From positions 124,001 through 188,000 of the forward strand of contig NZ_QYOS01000022.1 in assembly GCF_003605195.1 (NCBI RefSeq): a stretch of 64,000 nucleotides of DNA, written 5' to 3'. Positions 53,594-63,036 of the stretch are shown here, one piece after another. The stretch comes from Aurantiacibacter odishensis. Lineage in GTDB: Bacteria; Pseudomonadota; Alphaproteobacteria; Sphingomonadales; Sphingomonadaceae. Each line of letters begins with the position of its first letter. The stretch's first letter is position 1. The position numbers and the translations under genes were made by a program. The notes beneath the pieces were generated by a model. The model worked only from the letters and a program-made list of their open reading frames with translations, ran no database searches and was not told where the DNA came from.

Positions 53594-54841
53594 TTACTGC
53601 ATCCCCAAAACTAGCAATATCAGAAAGATTAAAGCAGTTGTGAGCGATGTGACGGAAAGCCAACGCCAGCGTCCCATACCTTGCCACATGCCCGAAAAGC
53701 TCCGGCTAATTTTTACCTGATCGCCACGCTCGCGCGCAATACGCAGAGAATATATCGCCGCACCGGAGAGCGAGAGTCCGGTCAGAGCAAGGCCGAACAG
53801 GAACCATGGAACCTTGGTCCAGTAGCCGCCGAAGTATCCGAAATGCAGCGGATCGGCCATCTCGCCGATGCGCTGATGCAGATTGAGATCGCGCCCGTCG
53901 GTTTTCAGCAGCACTTCGGCTGTACGGGCGTCGACATGTACGGCGTTCGAACGCGGACGAACCAGCACCGCTTCGAAGTTTCCGTCGATCTGGAGCAGAT
54001 TGTCGCTGCTGGGCAATCTCACGGACTCGACCTCAAGCCCCGGAGAGGCAGCAAGAGCAGCATCTATTGCCGCACCTAGATCGCTTCTGTCGGCTGGTTC
54101 AGCATCGCTCGCCACATTTCCCCTTTCGACGCGAGGATGCGCCGGGGCATCGCCGCCCAGGCTCTCGACGAGATACCATAAGCTCGTGAGCGTGATGAGC
54201 GCGACGAACCACAAGGACCACACACCTGCAAGCCGGTGAAAGTCGCCCCACCAGGTGCGCGCGTCACGGTTTCGCAGCGGCTTTCTGAAACCACGCCACC
54301 ACTTCTTGTAGACCACGAAGGACGTGACCAGGCTGATCAGCAGCAGGATCGCCAGGGAGCTGACGATCGGGACGCCCAGCCAGACCGGCAGGTTGAGATG
54401 GCGGTGCATGTTCCTCAATACGCGGTGCGCACCGACCCACGGTCCTGTGCCTTGAATTTCGCCGGTTGTCGGGTGAGCGTGAAGGAAGAAAGTATTTCCC
54501 TCGATATCCTCGACCGTCACCTTGGCGGCGAACGCGGATGCGGTAGGGGCGTTGATGTACGTGGCCTCGGCAACGCCGGGATACGCGGCTGCGTTCTCGG
54601 CAATCTCGGCCCACGCGACCGGGCCCTCCACGCTGGAAGGCGCGACGCGCAGGCTCGGTTGCAAAAGCCAGTCGATTTCGGCGCTCACCACTGCCAGCGT
54701 GCCGGTGAACAGGATGAAGGTCATAAACAGGCTGAGCTTCAAGCCGACCCATTGATGCACCTTCCACCACGTGCGCGCGGCTTTCGGCGCGGGCTTTGCG
54801 CTCGGCCTCGACGCGCCAGCGAAATCCCGCGCCATTTCCAT
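53594..54841 (-). CDS. PepSY-associated membrane protein (iron-uptake type)
   Basis: 415 residues whose ATG overlaps the stop of the siderophore receptor gene by one base (TGATG), so coupled. Four membrane segments: about 35-55, 155-180, 208-230 and 365-390, plus a C-terminal one. PepSY_TM features are seen in WWKVHQWVGLKLSLFMTFILFTGTLAV, RVLRNMHRHLNLPVWLG and WWGDFHRLAGVWSLWF, with paired His that could bind heme. Such proteins accompany TonB siderophore receptors and are proposed ferric-siderophore reductases in the inner membrane (inference). Confidence 0.9.
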   Translation of the reverse strand: MEMARDFAGASRPSAKPAPKAARTWWKVHQWVGLKLSLFMTFILFTGTLAVVSAEIDWLLQPSLRVAPSSVEGPVAWAEIAENAAAYPGVAEATYINAPTASAFAAKVTVEDIEGNTFFLHAHPTTGEIQGTGPWVGAHRVLRNMHRHLNLPVWLGVPIVSSLAILLLISLVTSFVVYKKWWRGFRKPLRNRDARTWWGDFHRLAGVWSLWFVALITLTSLWYLVESLGGDAPAHPRVERGNVASDAEPADRSDLGAAIDAALAASPGLEVESVRLPSSDNLLQIDGNFEAVLVRPRSNAVHVDARTAEVLLKTDGRDLNLHQRIGEMADPLHFGYFGGYWTKVPWFLFGLALTGLSLSGAAIYSLRIARERGDQVKISRSFSGMWQGMGRWRWLSVTSLTTALIFLILLVLGMQ

Positions 54842-56988
54842 CAGAAACGATAGCCCAGTTCGACAAATGCCGAACGCGGTGCGCCCGGAAAATGCCCCGT
54901 GCGATCGATGAAGCCCGAAGCTGCGTAAGTCTTGTCGAACAGGTTATCAACTCGCAGGAGCGCGCGGAACGGCCCGAAATCGTAGATCAGCGAAGCGTCG
55001 AAGACCATGTAGGCGTTTACCGGCTGGCCGCTGATGCTGACGCGCTCGGAAACATAGTCGCCGCCTAGTGCCGCAGCCAGACCGAGTTCGGGGAACTGGT
55101 AGCGCGTCCAGAAGCCGAGTTGGTGTTCCGGCGCATTCGCAAACCGATCGCCAACGGCATTGGAGAAGCCGCCGCCCCCGTTGTCCTCGGTGATCTTTGT
55201 GTCGTTATAACCGTAGGCGACGGTTACGACCCAGTTGGGCGTGACGTCTGCGGCAATATCGAATTCGATTCCCTTGCTGGTGATTTCACCCAGCGAAACC
55301 AGATCATCGACGCCATCACCGCCTACATCGCCGCGCGGGTCGGCCTGGAGGATATTGGTCCGGCGGATCTGATAGGCTGACAGCGAGGACTGGACCCGAC
55401 CGTTCATCAGCGCGGTTTTCACCCCGCCTTCGAAAATGTCACCGGTTGTCGGCGCGAAGGGGCCACCAGCCAGCGGGTTCTGCGAACCTGCACTCTGCGG
55501 CTCGAAGCTGGTTGCGTATTGGCCGAAGGCGGAAACATCGTCCGTTATTCGGTAGACCAAGCCTGCGCGGTAAGTGGTCTCGCTCTCCGACACACCGTCG
55601 GCCTCGGCCTTGTCACGCCTGATGCCGCCGGTCAGGATCAGCCGCCCGATCGTGAGTTCATTCAGGAGATAAAAGCCGGTTTGCTCGGTGTCGGTCTCCG
55701 TGATGGTGAAGGGGCCCTGGTCATAGGTAGTCGGATCGGAGAGACCATATTGTGGATCGAACAGACTGAGCGGGTTGGGCAGGCCCGGAGTGTCGACAGT
55801 CGCGCCGCGAAGCGATCGTCCCTGAAAGAACTGGTCCGACGTGAAGTGATCAAGACCGAACAGGACCCGGTTGCCGATCGTCGCCGAGATGTCGGTGTCC
55901 CAAACGGCATTGGCACCGAACGACCAGGTCTCCTGCGTGCGCATCTGATCACGAAACTCACGGATCGTGGCGTCAATCGTGCCGTCGCCATCGGAATCGA
56001 AGAGCCCGCGCGGCTCGTGATAGTTCTGGACCTCGGTTGCGTTGTTGTAACGTGCGGTGGCATCGAACGTCAGTCCCGACAGAGGTTCCGCCTCCAGGCG
56101 CAACTGCACCACATCCGATTCAAGATTGAGGAAATCGGACGGTTCGTTGTGATTCCAGCGGCGGCTTGTCAGGAACTGACCATTGTCGTCTACGGGAACA
56201 CCACGCAGACGGTTGGCGTCGAGCTCCTGGTCATAGCGCGTGGCCTGCAAGTCGACGCGAACAGGCCCCGGATCGAACGAGACGCCTCCATCGGCGATCA
56301 GGGTGCGCGAAGCTGCGTTGTTACGGAACGTACCGCGATCCTCGTAGAACACACCGCCCCGCGCACCGAACGCACTGCCCAGCGGCACGTTGACTTCAGC
56401 CGAACCGCCCCAGCGATCCTCTGTCCCGGCTACGACCGTCAGTTCGCCCGAAAGTTCGCTCGGATCGGCTTTCTTGGTGACATAGTTGAACAGGCCGCCC
56501 GGAGCGCCGGGACCGTAGAGCATGCCGGAAGGTCCCTTGAGAAATTCCACCCGCTGCACGTTAAATAGCTGCGGGACCGAGAAACCCGCGTAAGGATCTC
56601 CGCGCAGTCCATCATAGAAGATCTCCTCCTGCCGAAATCCTCGCGCGGTCACACCAGCATAGCTGAAGAAGCTTACGCCGGAGATATTACGATAGAGATC
56701 CTGCGCGTCGCGGGCGCCCTGGTCCTCGATCAGCTGCTCCGTGATCGTCGTTATGACGAGACTGGATTCCAGCGGCGGTGCGTCCAGTTTGCCAACTGAA
56801 ACTTCGTCCGCCCGATACAGCTTCTGCGCGCGTCCTGTTACGATGATCGCTCCCTCGTCGCGAGGCTGGGGCGTGCTGGCCGAGGGCGTCGAAGTGTCCT
56901 GCGCATCCTCGAGAGTGGTATCCTGCGCCGCCGCCGGGGCGCTTAGAGCGGCCAATGCCGCCGCGCCGATCAAATACGAAGTCCTCAT
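54841..56988 (-). CDS. TonB-dependent siderophore receptor
   Basis: 715 residues; signal peptide ending PAAAQ; TonB box region GAIIVTGRAQ; plug with SLVITTITEQLIEDQGARD, VTARGFRQEEIFYDGLRGDPYAG and RVEFLKGPSGMLYG(P)G; barrel ending FVELGYRF with terminal Phe. The pattern is that of hydroxamate-type receptors (FhuA/FoxA/FiuA group), although the ligand is uncertain. GGAAGGAAATC precedes the ATG. Two Fur-like palindromes lie upstream and the PepSY gene is coupled downstream, giving an iron-regulated uptake operon. Confidence 0.93.
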   Translation of the reverse strand: MRTSYLIGAAALAALSAPAAAQDTTLEDAQDTSTPSASTPQPRDEGAIIVTGRAQKLYRADEVSVGKLDAPPLESSLVITTITEQLIEDQGARDAQDLYRNISGVSFFSYAGVTARGFRQEEIFYDGLRGDPYAGFSVPQLFNVQRVEFLKGPSGMLYGPGAPGGLFNYVTKKADPSELSGELTVVAGTEDRWGGSAEVNVPLGSAFGARGGVFYEDRGTFRNNAASRTLIADGGVSFDPGPVRVDLQATRYDQELDANRLRGVPVDDNGQFLTSRRWNHNEPSDFLNLESDVVQLRLEAEPLSGLTFDATARYNNATEVQNYHEPRGLFDSDGDGTIDATIREFRDQMRTQETWSFGANAVWDTDISATIGNRVLFGLDHFTSDQFFQGRSLRGATVDTPGLPNPLSLFDPQYGLSDPTTYDQGPFTITETDTEQTGFYLLNELTIGRLILTGGIRRDKAEADGVSESETTYRAGLVYRITDDVSAFGQYATSFEPQSAGSQNPLAGGPFAPTTGDIFEGGVKTALMNGRVQSSLSAYQIRRTNILQADPRGDVGGDGVDDLVSLGEITSKGIEFDIAADVTPNWVVTVAYGYNDTKITEDNGGGGFSNAVGDRFANAPEHQLGFWTRYQFPELGLAAALGGDYVSERVSISGQPVNAYMVFDASLIYDFGPFRALLRVDNLFDKTYAASGFIDRTGHFPGAPRSAFVELGYRF

Positions 56989-56998
56989 GATTTCCTTC

Positions 56999-57015
56999 CT
57001 GCGAATCGTTCGCAG
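56999..57015. promoter_or_regulatory. Palindromic Fur-like site 1 of siderophore receptor
   Basis: CTGCGAATCGTTCGCAG is a perfect palindrome (arms CTGCGAA/TTCGCAG, 3-base centre) 11 bases upstream of the start codon, overlapping the leader. The GCGAA half-site recurs at the bfd and bfr upstream regions. Confidence 0.5.
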
Positions 57016-57044
57016 ATCGGCTACGGAAGCAGAAGGCGGGCGTC

Positions 57045-57065
57045 AATGATAATGATTTGCAATAA
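57045..57065. promoter_or_regulatory. Fur box of siderophore receptor
   Basis: AATGATAATGATTTGCAATAA contains the classical GATAATGAT hexamer array of Fur boxes. It lies 57 bases upstream of the receptor start. The rest of the 360-base gap to 57348 shows nothing that I can support as a gene. Confidence 0.6.
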
Positions 57066-57348
57066 CACCTAGCCGGCGCCGGAATATTTCGAGTTGGCTG
57101 GGATAACCCGAGAGCAAAATGTCCGCCCGGGCAGTCGCAGAAGCCGATAGCTGCCAGTGCGCAACCGGCCCACTAGCCGTCTGACAGTTTCTAGGAATCG
57201 ACCAAGCTATTCGAGACCAGAAGCCATGGGATCCCCGCCCCCTCCGTCCGTGTTTGTTCCGAAGGTAGCGGAGGCCTAACAGAGGGATCGGCAAACCAAG
57301 ACAGTTCTGCCGCTTCTCCAAATTGTGCGGAATAGACTGATGACTATC

Positions 57349-59298
57349 CTAAATATGCTCGCCCAAACGCAGGTGGGCCGTCGTGCCCTTTTCCGGTTGG
57401 GATTCCAGGGCAAGATCGAAGCCATGACTGCGGGCCAGGTCCTGCACGATGGCAAGCCCCAGGCCTTCGCCGCTGGAATCCTCTCCCTTCGCACCGCGTA
57501 ATCTCAATCGCTCCAGCTGGTCTTTCGTCAAACCTGCGCCATCGTCGCTGACCATGATGGAAAATGGCCCCTCTTCGCTTACGGTCACCGACACCTTGCT
57601 CGCTTTCGCATGATGGAGCGCATTGGCGACGAGGTTGCTGACCGCCCGAATGAGAGCGAGCGCAGGTATCCGTGTCTTGCGATCACTGTGGTCGATCTGC
57701 AGGACAATCCCCAATCTCGACGCCTCCTTTCCAAACATGTCTCTGGTAGCCTGCAGGATCAGGTTTACGGGATATTCGCCCTCGTTCTTGGCAGCGACCG
57801 CATTCGACGTCTCTCCATCGGCGGAATAGGCCCCGGTCATCTGTTCGAGTGTCGCGACAGCCTGATTGAGCCGGGAGAGAAGATCGGGCGAGAGGTTTTC
57901 CGTCTCGGACGCAACGGCATTCTTCAGGCCGACGATCGGCTGCCTTATATCGTGCCGGGCTGCATCGAGTTGCGCTTTCCTGCGCGATGCCGCTTCACGC
58001 GCGCGGACATACTCGCGCTCCGCATCGAGCAGGCGCTGGCTTGCTTCTGCCTGCACCTGCAATGCGGCAATGCGTTCGGCGGTCAGCTTGTCGCGGTCGC
58101 TGCGGGTGCGCAGAGTATCCACCACGACGAGCAACAGCATCCCCAGGCCCGTCGCCAGGCGAATGACATCACGGACATATTCGATTGTCAGGTCTGTGAA
58201 GAAACGCCCCAGATAATACGGCTCTACCAGAATGGCGGCGACGACAGCGCCTGTCAGAATGGCCCCGGCCGTGTAACGAAGACGGCGCGACACATCGAAG
58301 CGCAGCGCCACTGCCAAAGCGTAAAGGAAGAGCGCGAGATAGAAGGCCCAGAGAAGGTCGGGCGTCGAATTGGAGACATACGCCACATACACAAGGGGGA
58401 GGGGCAGCAGGGTCAGCGGTACACGCCACCATACAGGCCGTGTCAGGCGCAGTTCGGCTCTGAAAGCGAATAGAAAGACCCAGTAGCAGGCAAAGATGGT
58501 GAGGAGCATCAGGCCTTCCCAGATCGCTCGGCCCTGCATCGCATCGGCAGCGAAAGTGGTGGTGAAAAGCGATGCATCGTTCTGGAGCATGGTTATCGAG
58601 TAGGCAAAGCCCATCAACATCGTCAGGGGACGGTTGGTGAGGTAGGACACGATCGCCAGCGCCAGACCGATAATGAGCAAGGTGACGGTAAATCCGGCTT
58701 TCAGCAGGACGGCTACAACCTGGTTGTTCCCAAGATCGCCTTCGCGAAAGATGCCGAGGTTGGGCGTGTCATTGCTGGCAACATTGATCAGGGCAAGGCA
58801 CTGCTGGCCAGGCGTGATGGCAAAGCTGCGGGTGCGCACATAGGTGAAATATCGCGCTTCCAGCGTCCCTTCGGGCCCTGTCTGACTTGCAAGTATTTCC
58901 TTCATCGGTCCGCCGTCGCAGGTCAGGAAAACGCGCGGCAGCTCGACAAAAATGCCGCCGATACCGATCACGCGGCGCATGGGTTCGTCACCTCCTGCGC
59001 TTTCGTTTGCGGCGAATGACAGGGCGATCCATTTGCGCCAGTCATGCAGTGCTTCGGTGTCGTCGGCGAGAATTTCGGGCACGAAGCTGCCGCGTCTGTA
59101 TTCGGCCAGGGCCTGTTTGGCATCGCTCTCCACACCCCGCGGCAGCAGCAGGTTGCCGGCTGCCTTTTCCACCTGCTCCGCGGACCGGCCCGGCTCCACC
59201 ATCACGACGCGCGCATGAGATACTCCGGAAATGAAGGTAAGTGCGATTATCGCCAAGATCAGCGTCAAAAATGCGCGAAAGGCTCGATTTGCCCCCAT
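57349..59298 (-). CDS. Membrane histidine kinase with 7TMR-DISM-like sensor region
   Basis: 649 residues from the ATG at 59298. Signal peptide (cleavage near SHA), an extracytoplasmic beta domain (about 30-185), then seven hydrophobic helices (about 190-390), a coiled coil (AERIAALQVQAEASQRLLDAE) and a HisKA/HATPase core. H449 in ARHDIRQPIVGL is the phosphorylation site, N559 is in the N box (NLVANALHHA), then DDGAGL and GEGLGLAIVQDL. The layout is that of 7TM-DISM sensor kinases, which sense carbohydrates or envelope ligands. Divergent from its presumed response regulator, with 48 bases between starts. Confidence 0.9.
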   Translation of the reverse strand: MGANRAFRAFLTLILAIIALTFISGVSHARVVMVEPGRSAEQVEKAAGNLLLPRGVESDAKQALAEYRRGSFVPEILADDTEALHDWRKWIALSFAANESAGGDEPMRRVIGIGGIFVELPRVFLTCDGGPMKEILASQTGPEGTLEARYFTYVRTRSFAITPGQQCLALINVASNDTPNLGIFREGDLGNNQVVAVLLKAGFTVTLLIIGLALAIVSYLTNRPLTMLMGFAYSITMLQNDASLFTTTFAADAMQGRAIWEGLMLLTIFACYWVFLFAFRAELRLTRPVWWRVPLTLLPLPLVYVAYVSNSTPDLLWAFYLALFLYALAVALRFDVSRRLRYTAGAILTGAVVAAILVEPYYLGRFFTDLTIEYVRDVIRLATGLGMLLLVVVDTLRTRSDRDKLTAERIAALQVQAEASQRLLDAEREYVRAREAASRRKAQLDAARHDIRQPIVGLKNAVASETENLSPDLLSRLNQAVATLEQMTGAYSADGETSNAVAAKNEGEYPVNLILQATRDMFGKEASRLGIVLQIDHSDRKTRIPALALIRAVSNLVANALHHAKASKVSVTVSEEGPFSIMVSDDGAGLTKDQLERLRLRGAKGEDSSGEGLGLAIVQDLARSHGFDLALESQPEKGTTAHLRLGEHI

Positions 59299-59346
59299 GT
59301 TTGCTCTTATAGGTCTAGTACAGGGCAAAAATACAGGGGGATACTG

Positions 59347-60003
59347 TTGGGGTTCGAACGCAGTTATTCCGCCATCGTGGCAGACGATCACGCGATTGTT
59401 CGCGATGCGCTTAAGTCGTTGCTCAATCGAGCCGACAACAATTACAACCATTATTTCAATGTCATCGCCGAAGTCACCAACGGTATCGAGGCCATCGCCG
59501 CAGTCAGGCAGCATAGACCGGACCTCCTGATGCTAGATGTCAACATGCCCCATGCCGGGGGTACCGAAGTGCTGGTGGAGGCGCGGCGCTGGTCGCCGCA
59601 GACGCGGGTGGTCGTCTTCACCGCAATCGAAACGGTGGGCAAGATTGCTGAGCTGGTTCAGGTCAGGGCGGACGGATTGTTCTGCAAATCCGACGATCTC
59701 GACGAGTTGCAGCGCGCCTTGCCCCTTATCCTTTCGGGCACCCCGGTCATCTGTTCGCGCTACATGCAATTGCTGGAAGATGCGCCGGATGCCGCTGCGC
59801 TGACCGACCGGGAGCGGCAGGTGCTCAGCCTCGTCACTGCCGGGCGCACCAATCGGGAAATCGCTGACACCCTTGGCATCAGTATCAAGACCGTAGACCG
59901 CCATCGAACCAGTGTGATGGGTAAGACCGGCTCTCATTCCGCAGCGGAACTTATTGCCTATGCCTTGCGCGAAGGCCTGTTCGATCCGGGAGCCTCTGCC
60001 TGA
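59347..60003 (+). CDS. NarL/FixJ-type response regulator
   Basis: 218 residues from a TTG at 59347 with AGGGGGA upstream; the frame is open further upstream but overlaps the kinase. Receiver domain with acidic pocket D13/D14 and phospho-Asp64 in LLMLDVNMP; LuxR-type helix-turn-helix near the C-terminus (LTDRERQVLSLVTAGRTNREIADTLGISIKTVDRH). It probably receives phosphate from the kinase across the divergent promoter and may control that promoter and the secreted gene at 60233, the next gene on its strand. Confidence 0.92.
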   Translation: MGFERSYSAIVADDHAIVRDALKSLLNRADNNYNHYFNVIAEVTNGIEAIAAVRQHRPDLLMLDVNMPHAGGTEVLVEARRWSPQTRVVVFTAIETVGKIAELVQVRADGLFCKSDDLDELQRALPLILSGTPVICSRYMQLLEDAPDAAALTDRERQVLSLVTAGRTNREIADTLGISIKTVDRHRTSVMGKTGSHSAAELIAYALREGLFDPGASA

Positions 60004-60232
60004 GGAACGATCGCACGGAATGTTAGTGGTTCTGCAGGTCATTTCCTGCCGATAGGCCGACGGGTCCTTCGGGGGCATGAGGTCGATACCTCAATCGTGC
60101 ATGCAGCCTGCGGGAAATGGTCCGGCCTCGCTGCGATTGGGGTGATCACCTCATTCCGGCGCGGCGCCGCCTCACCTAGTCATATCCCATCGCTCAAGGC
60201 CCAGGTCGGGCCAGGGCAAGTGGAGGCGACCA

Positions 60233-61870
60233 ATGACCCGCAAGACGAAGACTTCCATCCGCACCAAGATGCTGGGCGGCGTTGCGCTGCTGCTGGCATC
60301 GGTCGGTGTATCCGCCATGCCGGCCCCGATCCTGAGTGCCGAGGCGCAGGCCCAGGGGATCCCGGCCTTCCTGCCCCGCATAGACGCTGTGGCCCCGGGG
60401 GAGCCGAGTGTGATCGACGGTGTCTGGATGATCCGCGAACTCGACAAGCGCATTGTTATTGCCGATGGCCGTGCCTTTGCTGTCGATCAATGGATGCATG
60501 CGGCAGTTCTGCGCGTGGAGCCGGAAATGGTGGTGCTGCAAAACCTGACGCAGAATGATCTCGGTGTCTTCAGCGCTGACGACCTGCCGCTGATGGGACG
60601 CGCCACGATGACCTTGCAGGATGACGGTTCGATTGTCGCGCAAGTTCCCTCGCTGATCCCGGTGACCTACCACCTCGATCCGCTGGACGTCTTCTATCCC
60701 GATTATTTCGTGGCCGAGATCGACGCCGTAGGCCAGTTCTACGCAGAAGAGTCGTTGCCTGGGCAGCCCGGTCCGGCGAATGGTCTGATAGGAAACGTGT
60801 TCGACCATGCGCGAGAGGCCGTCGCCAACGCGCAGCAATCCGACCCGGCCAATCCCATTCAGCCTGTCCGCCCCCTTCCGCCAGTGGAGCCGCTGCCTGC
60901 CATCGGGGACTGGCAGCAGGACGACCGGCAAGCCGGATCGGGCAATCCCGGCTCGGTTCCCTCCGAGCGCGGATACACCGCGCAGGTGAGTTCTAGTGAA
61001 GCTGCAGCCGCAAATCAGGGCATGGGCACGTTCGGTACGGTTGCGACTGTCGGTGCGCTTGGTGCAGGCGCATATTACGTGAGCGGAGGCGCAGCCAACA
61101 CCGCCCGCACCGTGGGCACGGCAGGGCGGGCTGCGCAGGCCGCCAACGCTGCAAGAGCCGGTACCGCGCTGACGCAGCAGGGATTGCAGGCGCAGGTCCT
61201 GCGCAACGCGGGGGTACATGGGACGGCACGGATAGTCGCCAATGCAGATGCGGCGCAGGCCGCGCGTGGCCGCATCTCCCAGGGGCAACTGGCTCGGCAG
61301 ATCAACCAGGGCGGTGGCAGCGTCGCCAACATGAACCGCGCGGGCCGGACGGCGCAGGCCGCGCGTGCAGGCAGCACAGCGGCGAATGCAGGCAGGCTCG
61401 CCCGCGTCGGCCGCATGGCTCGCGGGGCAACGGTTGTCGGCGGTGCGGTTCTTGTGGGGCAGGAAACTGTCACCGCGCTGACAGGAGCCGAATTTGAAAG
61501 CGCGCTGGCCACGGGCGCTGCCTATCTGGAAGCACTGCGCAGCGACGACCCGAATGCACTGGCCGAATTGCGCCAGCGCCGGCGTGAGCATCACCAGGAA
61601 AACTTCCGGCGCATCGGCGAGACCTTTACGGAGCGTGGTCGCCTGCGCGAGAACGTTGGCGACTACACCGGGATGGAGCTGGTCAGCATGGAGGATACCG
61701 CCCAGCGCTATGGCGAAGCGGTAGCAAGCGACACGCCGGTGCGCGACATCTTGGGCGTGGCGGGCGAGCGGGCGGTGCACCACCTGGAGAACACGGGCCG
61801 CGCCGTAAGCCGGGTAAGCTGCGGCATTGGCAATATCTTCCGCCGCGAGGAAAACGACAAGGAATGCTGA
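60233..61870 (+). CDS. Unknown secreted protein with Ala/Arg/Gly-rich repeats
   Basis: 545 residues from an ATG with GGAGGCG upstream. Signal peptide ending EAQAQ. Residues 45-180 look globular (DGVWMIRELDKRIVIADGRAFAVD, PVTYHLDPLDVFYPDYFV). Then comes a Pro-rich linker (PIQPVRPLPPVEPLPAIG), a hydrophobic segment near 265-285 (TVGALGAGAYYVSGGAA), a long Ala/Arg/Gly/Gln region of near repeats (AAQAANAARAG, RAAQAARAGSTAANAG) with a second hydrophobic stretch (ATVVGGAVLVGQ), and a charged C-terminus with two Cys. No family recognised. Sits alone downstream of the response regulator. Confidence 0.7.
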   Translation: MTRKTKTSIRTKMLGGVALLLASVGVSAMPAPILSAEAQAQGIPAFLPRIDAVAPGEPSVIDGVWMIRELDKRIVIADGRAFAVDQWMHAAVLRVEPEMVVLQNLTQNDLGVFSADDLPLMGRATMTLQDDGSIVAQVPSLIPVTYHLDPLDVFYPDYFVAEIDAVGQFYAEESLPGQPGPANGLIGNVFDHAREAVANAQQSDPANPIQPVRPLPPVEPLPAIGDWQQDDRQAGSGNPGSVPSERGYTAQVSSSEAAAANQGMGTFGTVATVGALGAGAYYVSGGAANTARTVGTAGRAAQAANAARAGTALTQQGLQAQVLRNAGVHGTARIVANADAAQAARGRISQGQLARQINQGGGSVANMNRAGRTAQAARAGSTAANAGRLARVGRMARGATVVGGAVLVGQETVTALTGAEFESALATGAAYLEALRSDDPNALAELRQRRREHHQENFRRIGETFTERGRLRENVGDYTGMELVSMEDTAQRYGEAVASDTPVRDILGVAGERAVHHLENTGRAVSRVSCGIGNIFRREENDKEC

Positions 61871-62192
61871 CTCGACGATGACGGTCTAAGCTCAAACCTG
61901 CCCTCGCCGCGTGCCTACGTGAGCGGGGGCAGATGCGATATTTTCCGAGAGAGCACTGCTAGAGCAAACTGGGGAGCAGAGGATACGAGCCGACCTCGTC
62001 CAACAGGATCAGTAACCTTTAACGGCGGATAGTCGGAAGATTGAAGGTCAGCCTTGCGCCCCAATATCCGACCTAGGCTCATATGTTTTCTCTTGCTGAG
62101 AGCAGTCATTCTCGCCGGCCATCGACACACCCGATAGAGATTTCCCAGCGAAATGTTGATCGGACCCATGTAAACGTTAAGCGCTGAAGCAG
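61871..62192. other. Intergenic segment, no supported gene
   Basis: About 320 bases between the secreted protein and the gntR stop. Minus-strand frame from 62169 (M-G-P-I-N-I-S-L-G) to 61915 could encode 84 residues, but it has no Shine-Dalgarno, a mixed basic composition and no recognised motif. It may be debris of a mobile element. AT content is higher than in flanking genes. Confidence 0.35.
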
Positions 62193-62870
62193 TCAGGGAC
62201 CAAATAGTGCTTTGTCGAGCGAGGTGAGGAATTCCAGCCCGTTCTCGACGTGCTGTCGCATTGCCTTTTCCGCTCCCTCGGGATCGTCGTTCATGATCGC
62301 ATCCAGGATCGCGCGGTGATCCTCGATAGCCTGCGTCATGCGGTTGCCGCGATAGAAGCTCTGGAACAGCAGGTGATGGACCGGCGTGTTCAGGCGCGAG
62401 ACCAGTTCGGCGATCACGTGGTTTCTGGTGACGCGCATGATCATCGAATGCCAATCGGAATTGAGCTTGCCGAACTGTTCCGCCGAGCCTGCCTCAACGC
62501 AGGTCTCCATCTTCTGGGCGATTTCGCGCAGTTGCTCCTTGTCCTCGTCCGTCGCAAGGCGAGTGAAATCGGCAGCGCAGATGCCTTCCAGTGCCGCGCG
62601 AGCACGGTAAAGCTGGCTCACTTCCTCCAGCGAGGCTTCGCGCACCGAAGCGCCGCGAAATTCCTCGATCTCCAGCAAGCCCTCTGCAGCCAGCCGCTGA
62701 AACGCCTCGCGCACCTTGGAGCGGCTTCCCCCGGTGCGCCGGATGATATCGACCTCCACCAGGCGCTGCCCCGGTACAAAGCGGCTGGCGCGGATCTGCG
62801 AGCGGATCCAGTCGGCGATCTCGGGCGCGGGCGGGCCGCTTTTGGGCAGGGCCTTGGCTAGTTCGTCCAT
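62193..62870 (-). CDS. GntR/FadR-type (FCD domain) transcriptional regulator
   Basis: 225 residues. N-terminal winged helix (PGQRLVEVDIIRRTGGSRSKVREAFQRLAAEGLLEIEEFRGASV) and a C-terminal all-helical FCD domain (LYRARAALEGICAADFT, LNSDWHSMIMRVTRNHVIAELVSRL, EDHRAILDAIMNDDPEGAEKAMRQHVENG) with the acidic/His ligand pattern of metal- and carboxylate-binding FCD proteins. These sense sugar acids, organic acids or related metabolites. It is divergent from a TonB receptor and has a matching operator just upstream, so it probably controls that receptor and itself. Confidence 0.9.
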   Translation of the reverse strand: MDELAKALPKSGPPAPEIADWIRSQIRASRFVPGQRLVEVDIIRRTGGSRSKVREAFQRLAAEGLLEIEEFRGASVREASLEEVSQLYRARAALEGICAADFTRLATDEDKEQLREIAQKMETCVEAGSAEQFGKLNSDWHSMIMRVTRNHVIAELVSRLNTPVHHLLFQSFYRGNRMTQAIEDHRAILDAIMNDDPEGAEKAMRQHVENGLEFLTSLDKALFGP

Positions 62871-62898
62871 CCACCGAAGCTGACACCTTGCCGATCAT

Positions 62899-62910
62899 AT
62901 TGTCAACAAT
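62899..62910. promoter_or_regulatory. Candidate GntR/FCD operator
   Basis: ATTGTCAACAAT matches the TNGTNNACNA core used by FadR/VanR-type GntR regulators, with symmetric ATTGT/ACAAT arms. It is 29 bases upstream of the gntR start and in the divergent gap to the receptor at 63037. Confidence 0.6.
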
Positions 62911-63036
62911 TTCGTCATCCACTTTTCACTTGCGGATAACCCGCCCCAGCGGGAAACAACTGGCCGCAGCGGGCCGAGGGTCCGTCGTCATTCGCGAACC
63001 GGACGGCAAGTTTCGGGCGGATTTGGGAGAGAAGCT

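Noticed and set aside
57043-57321. Minus-strand frame of 92 codons upstream of the siderophore receptor
   Set aside because: It would cover the Fur-like box, lacks a Shine-Dalgarno and has no recognisable motif.
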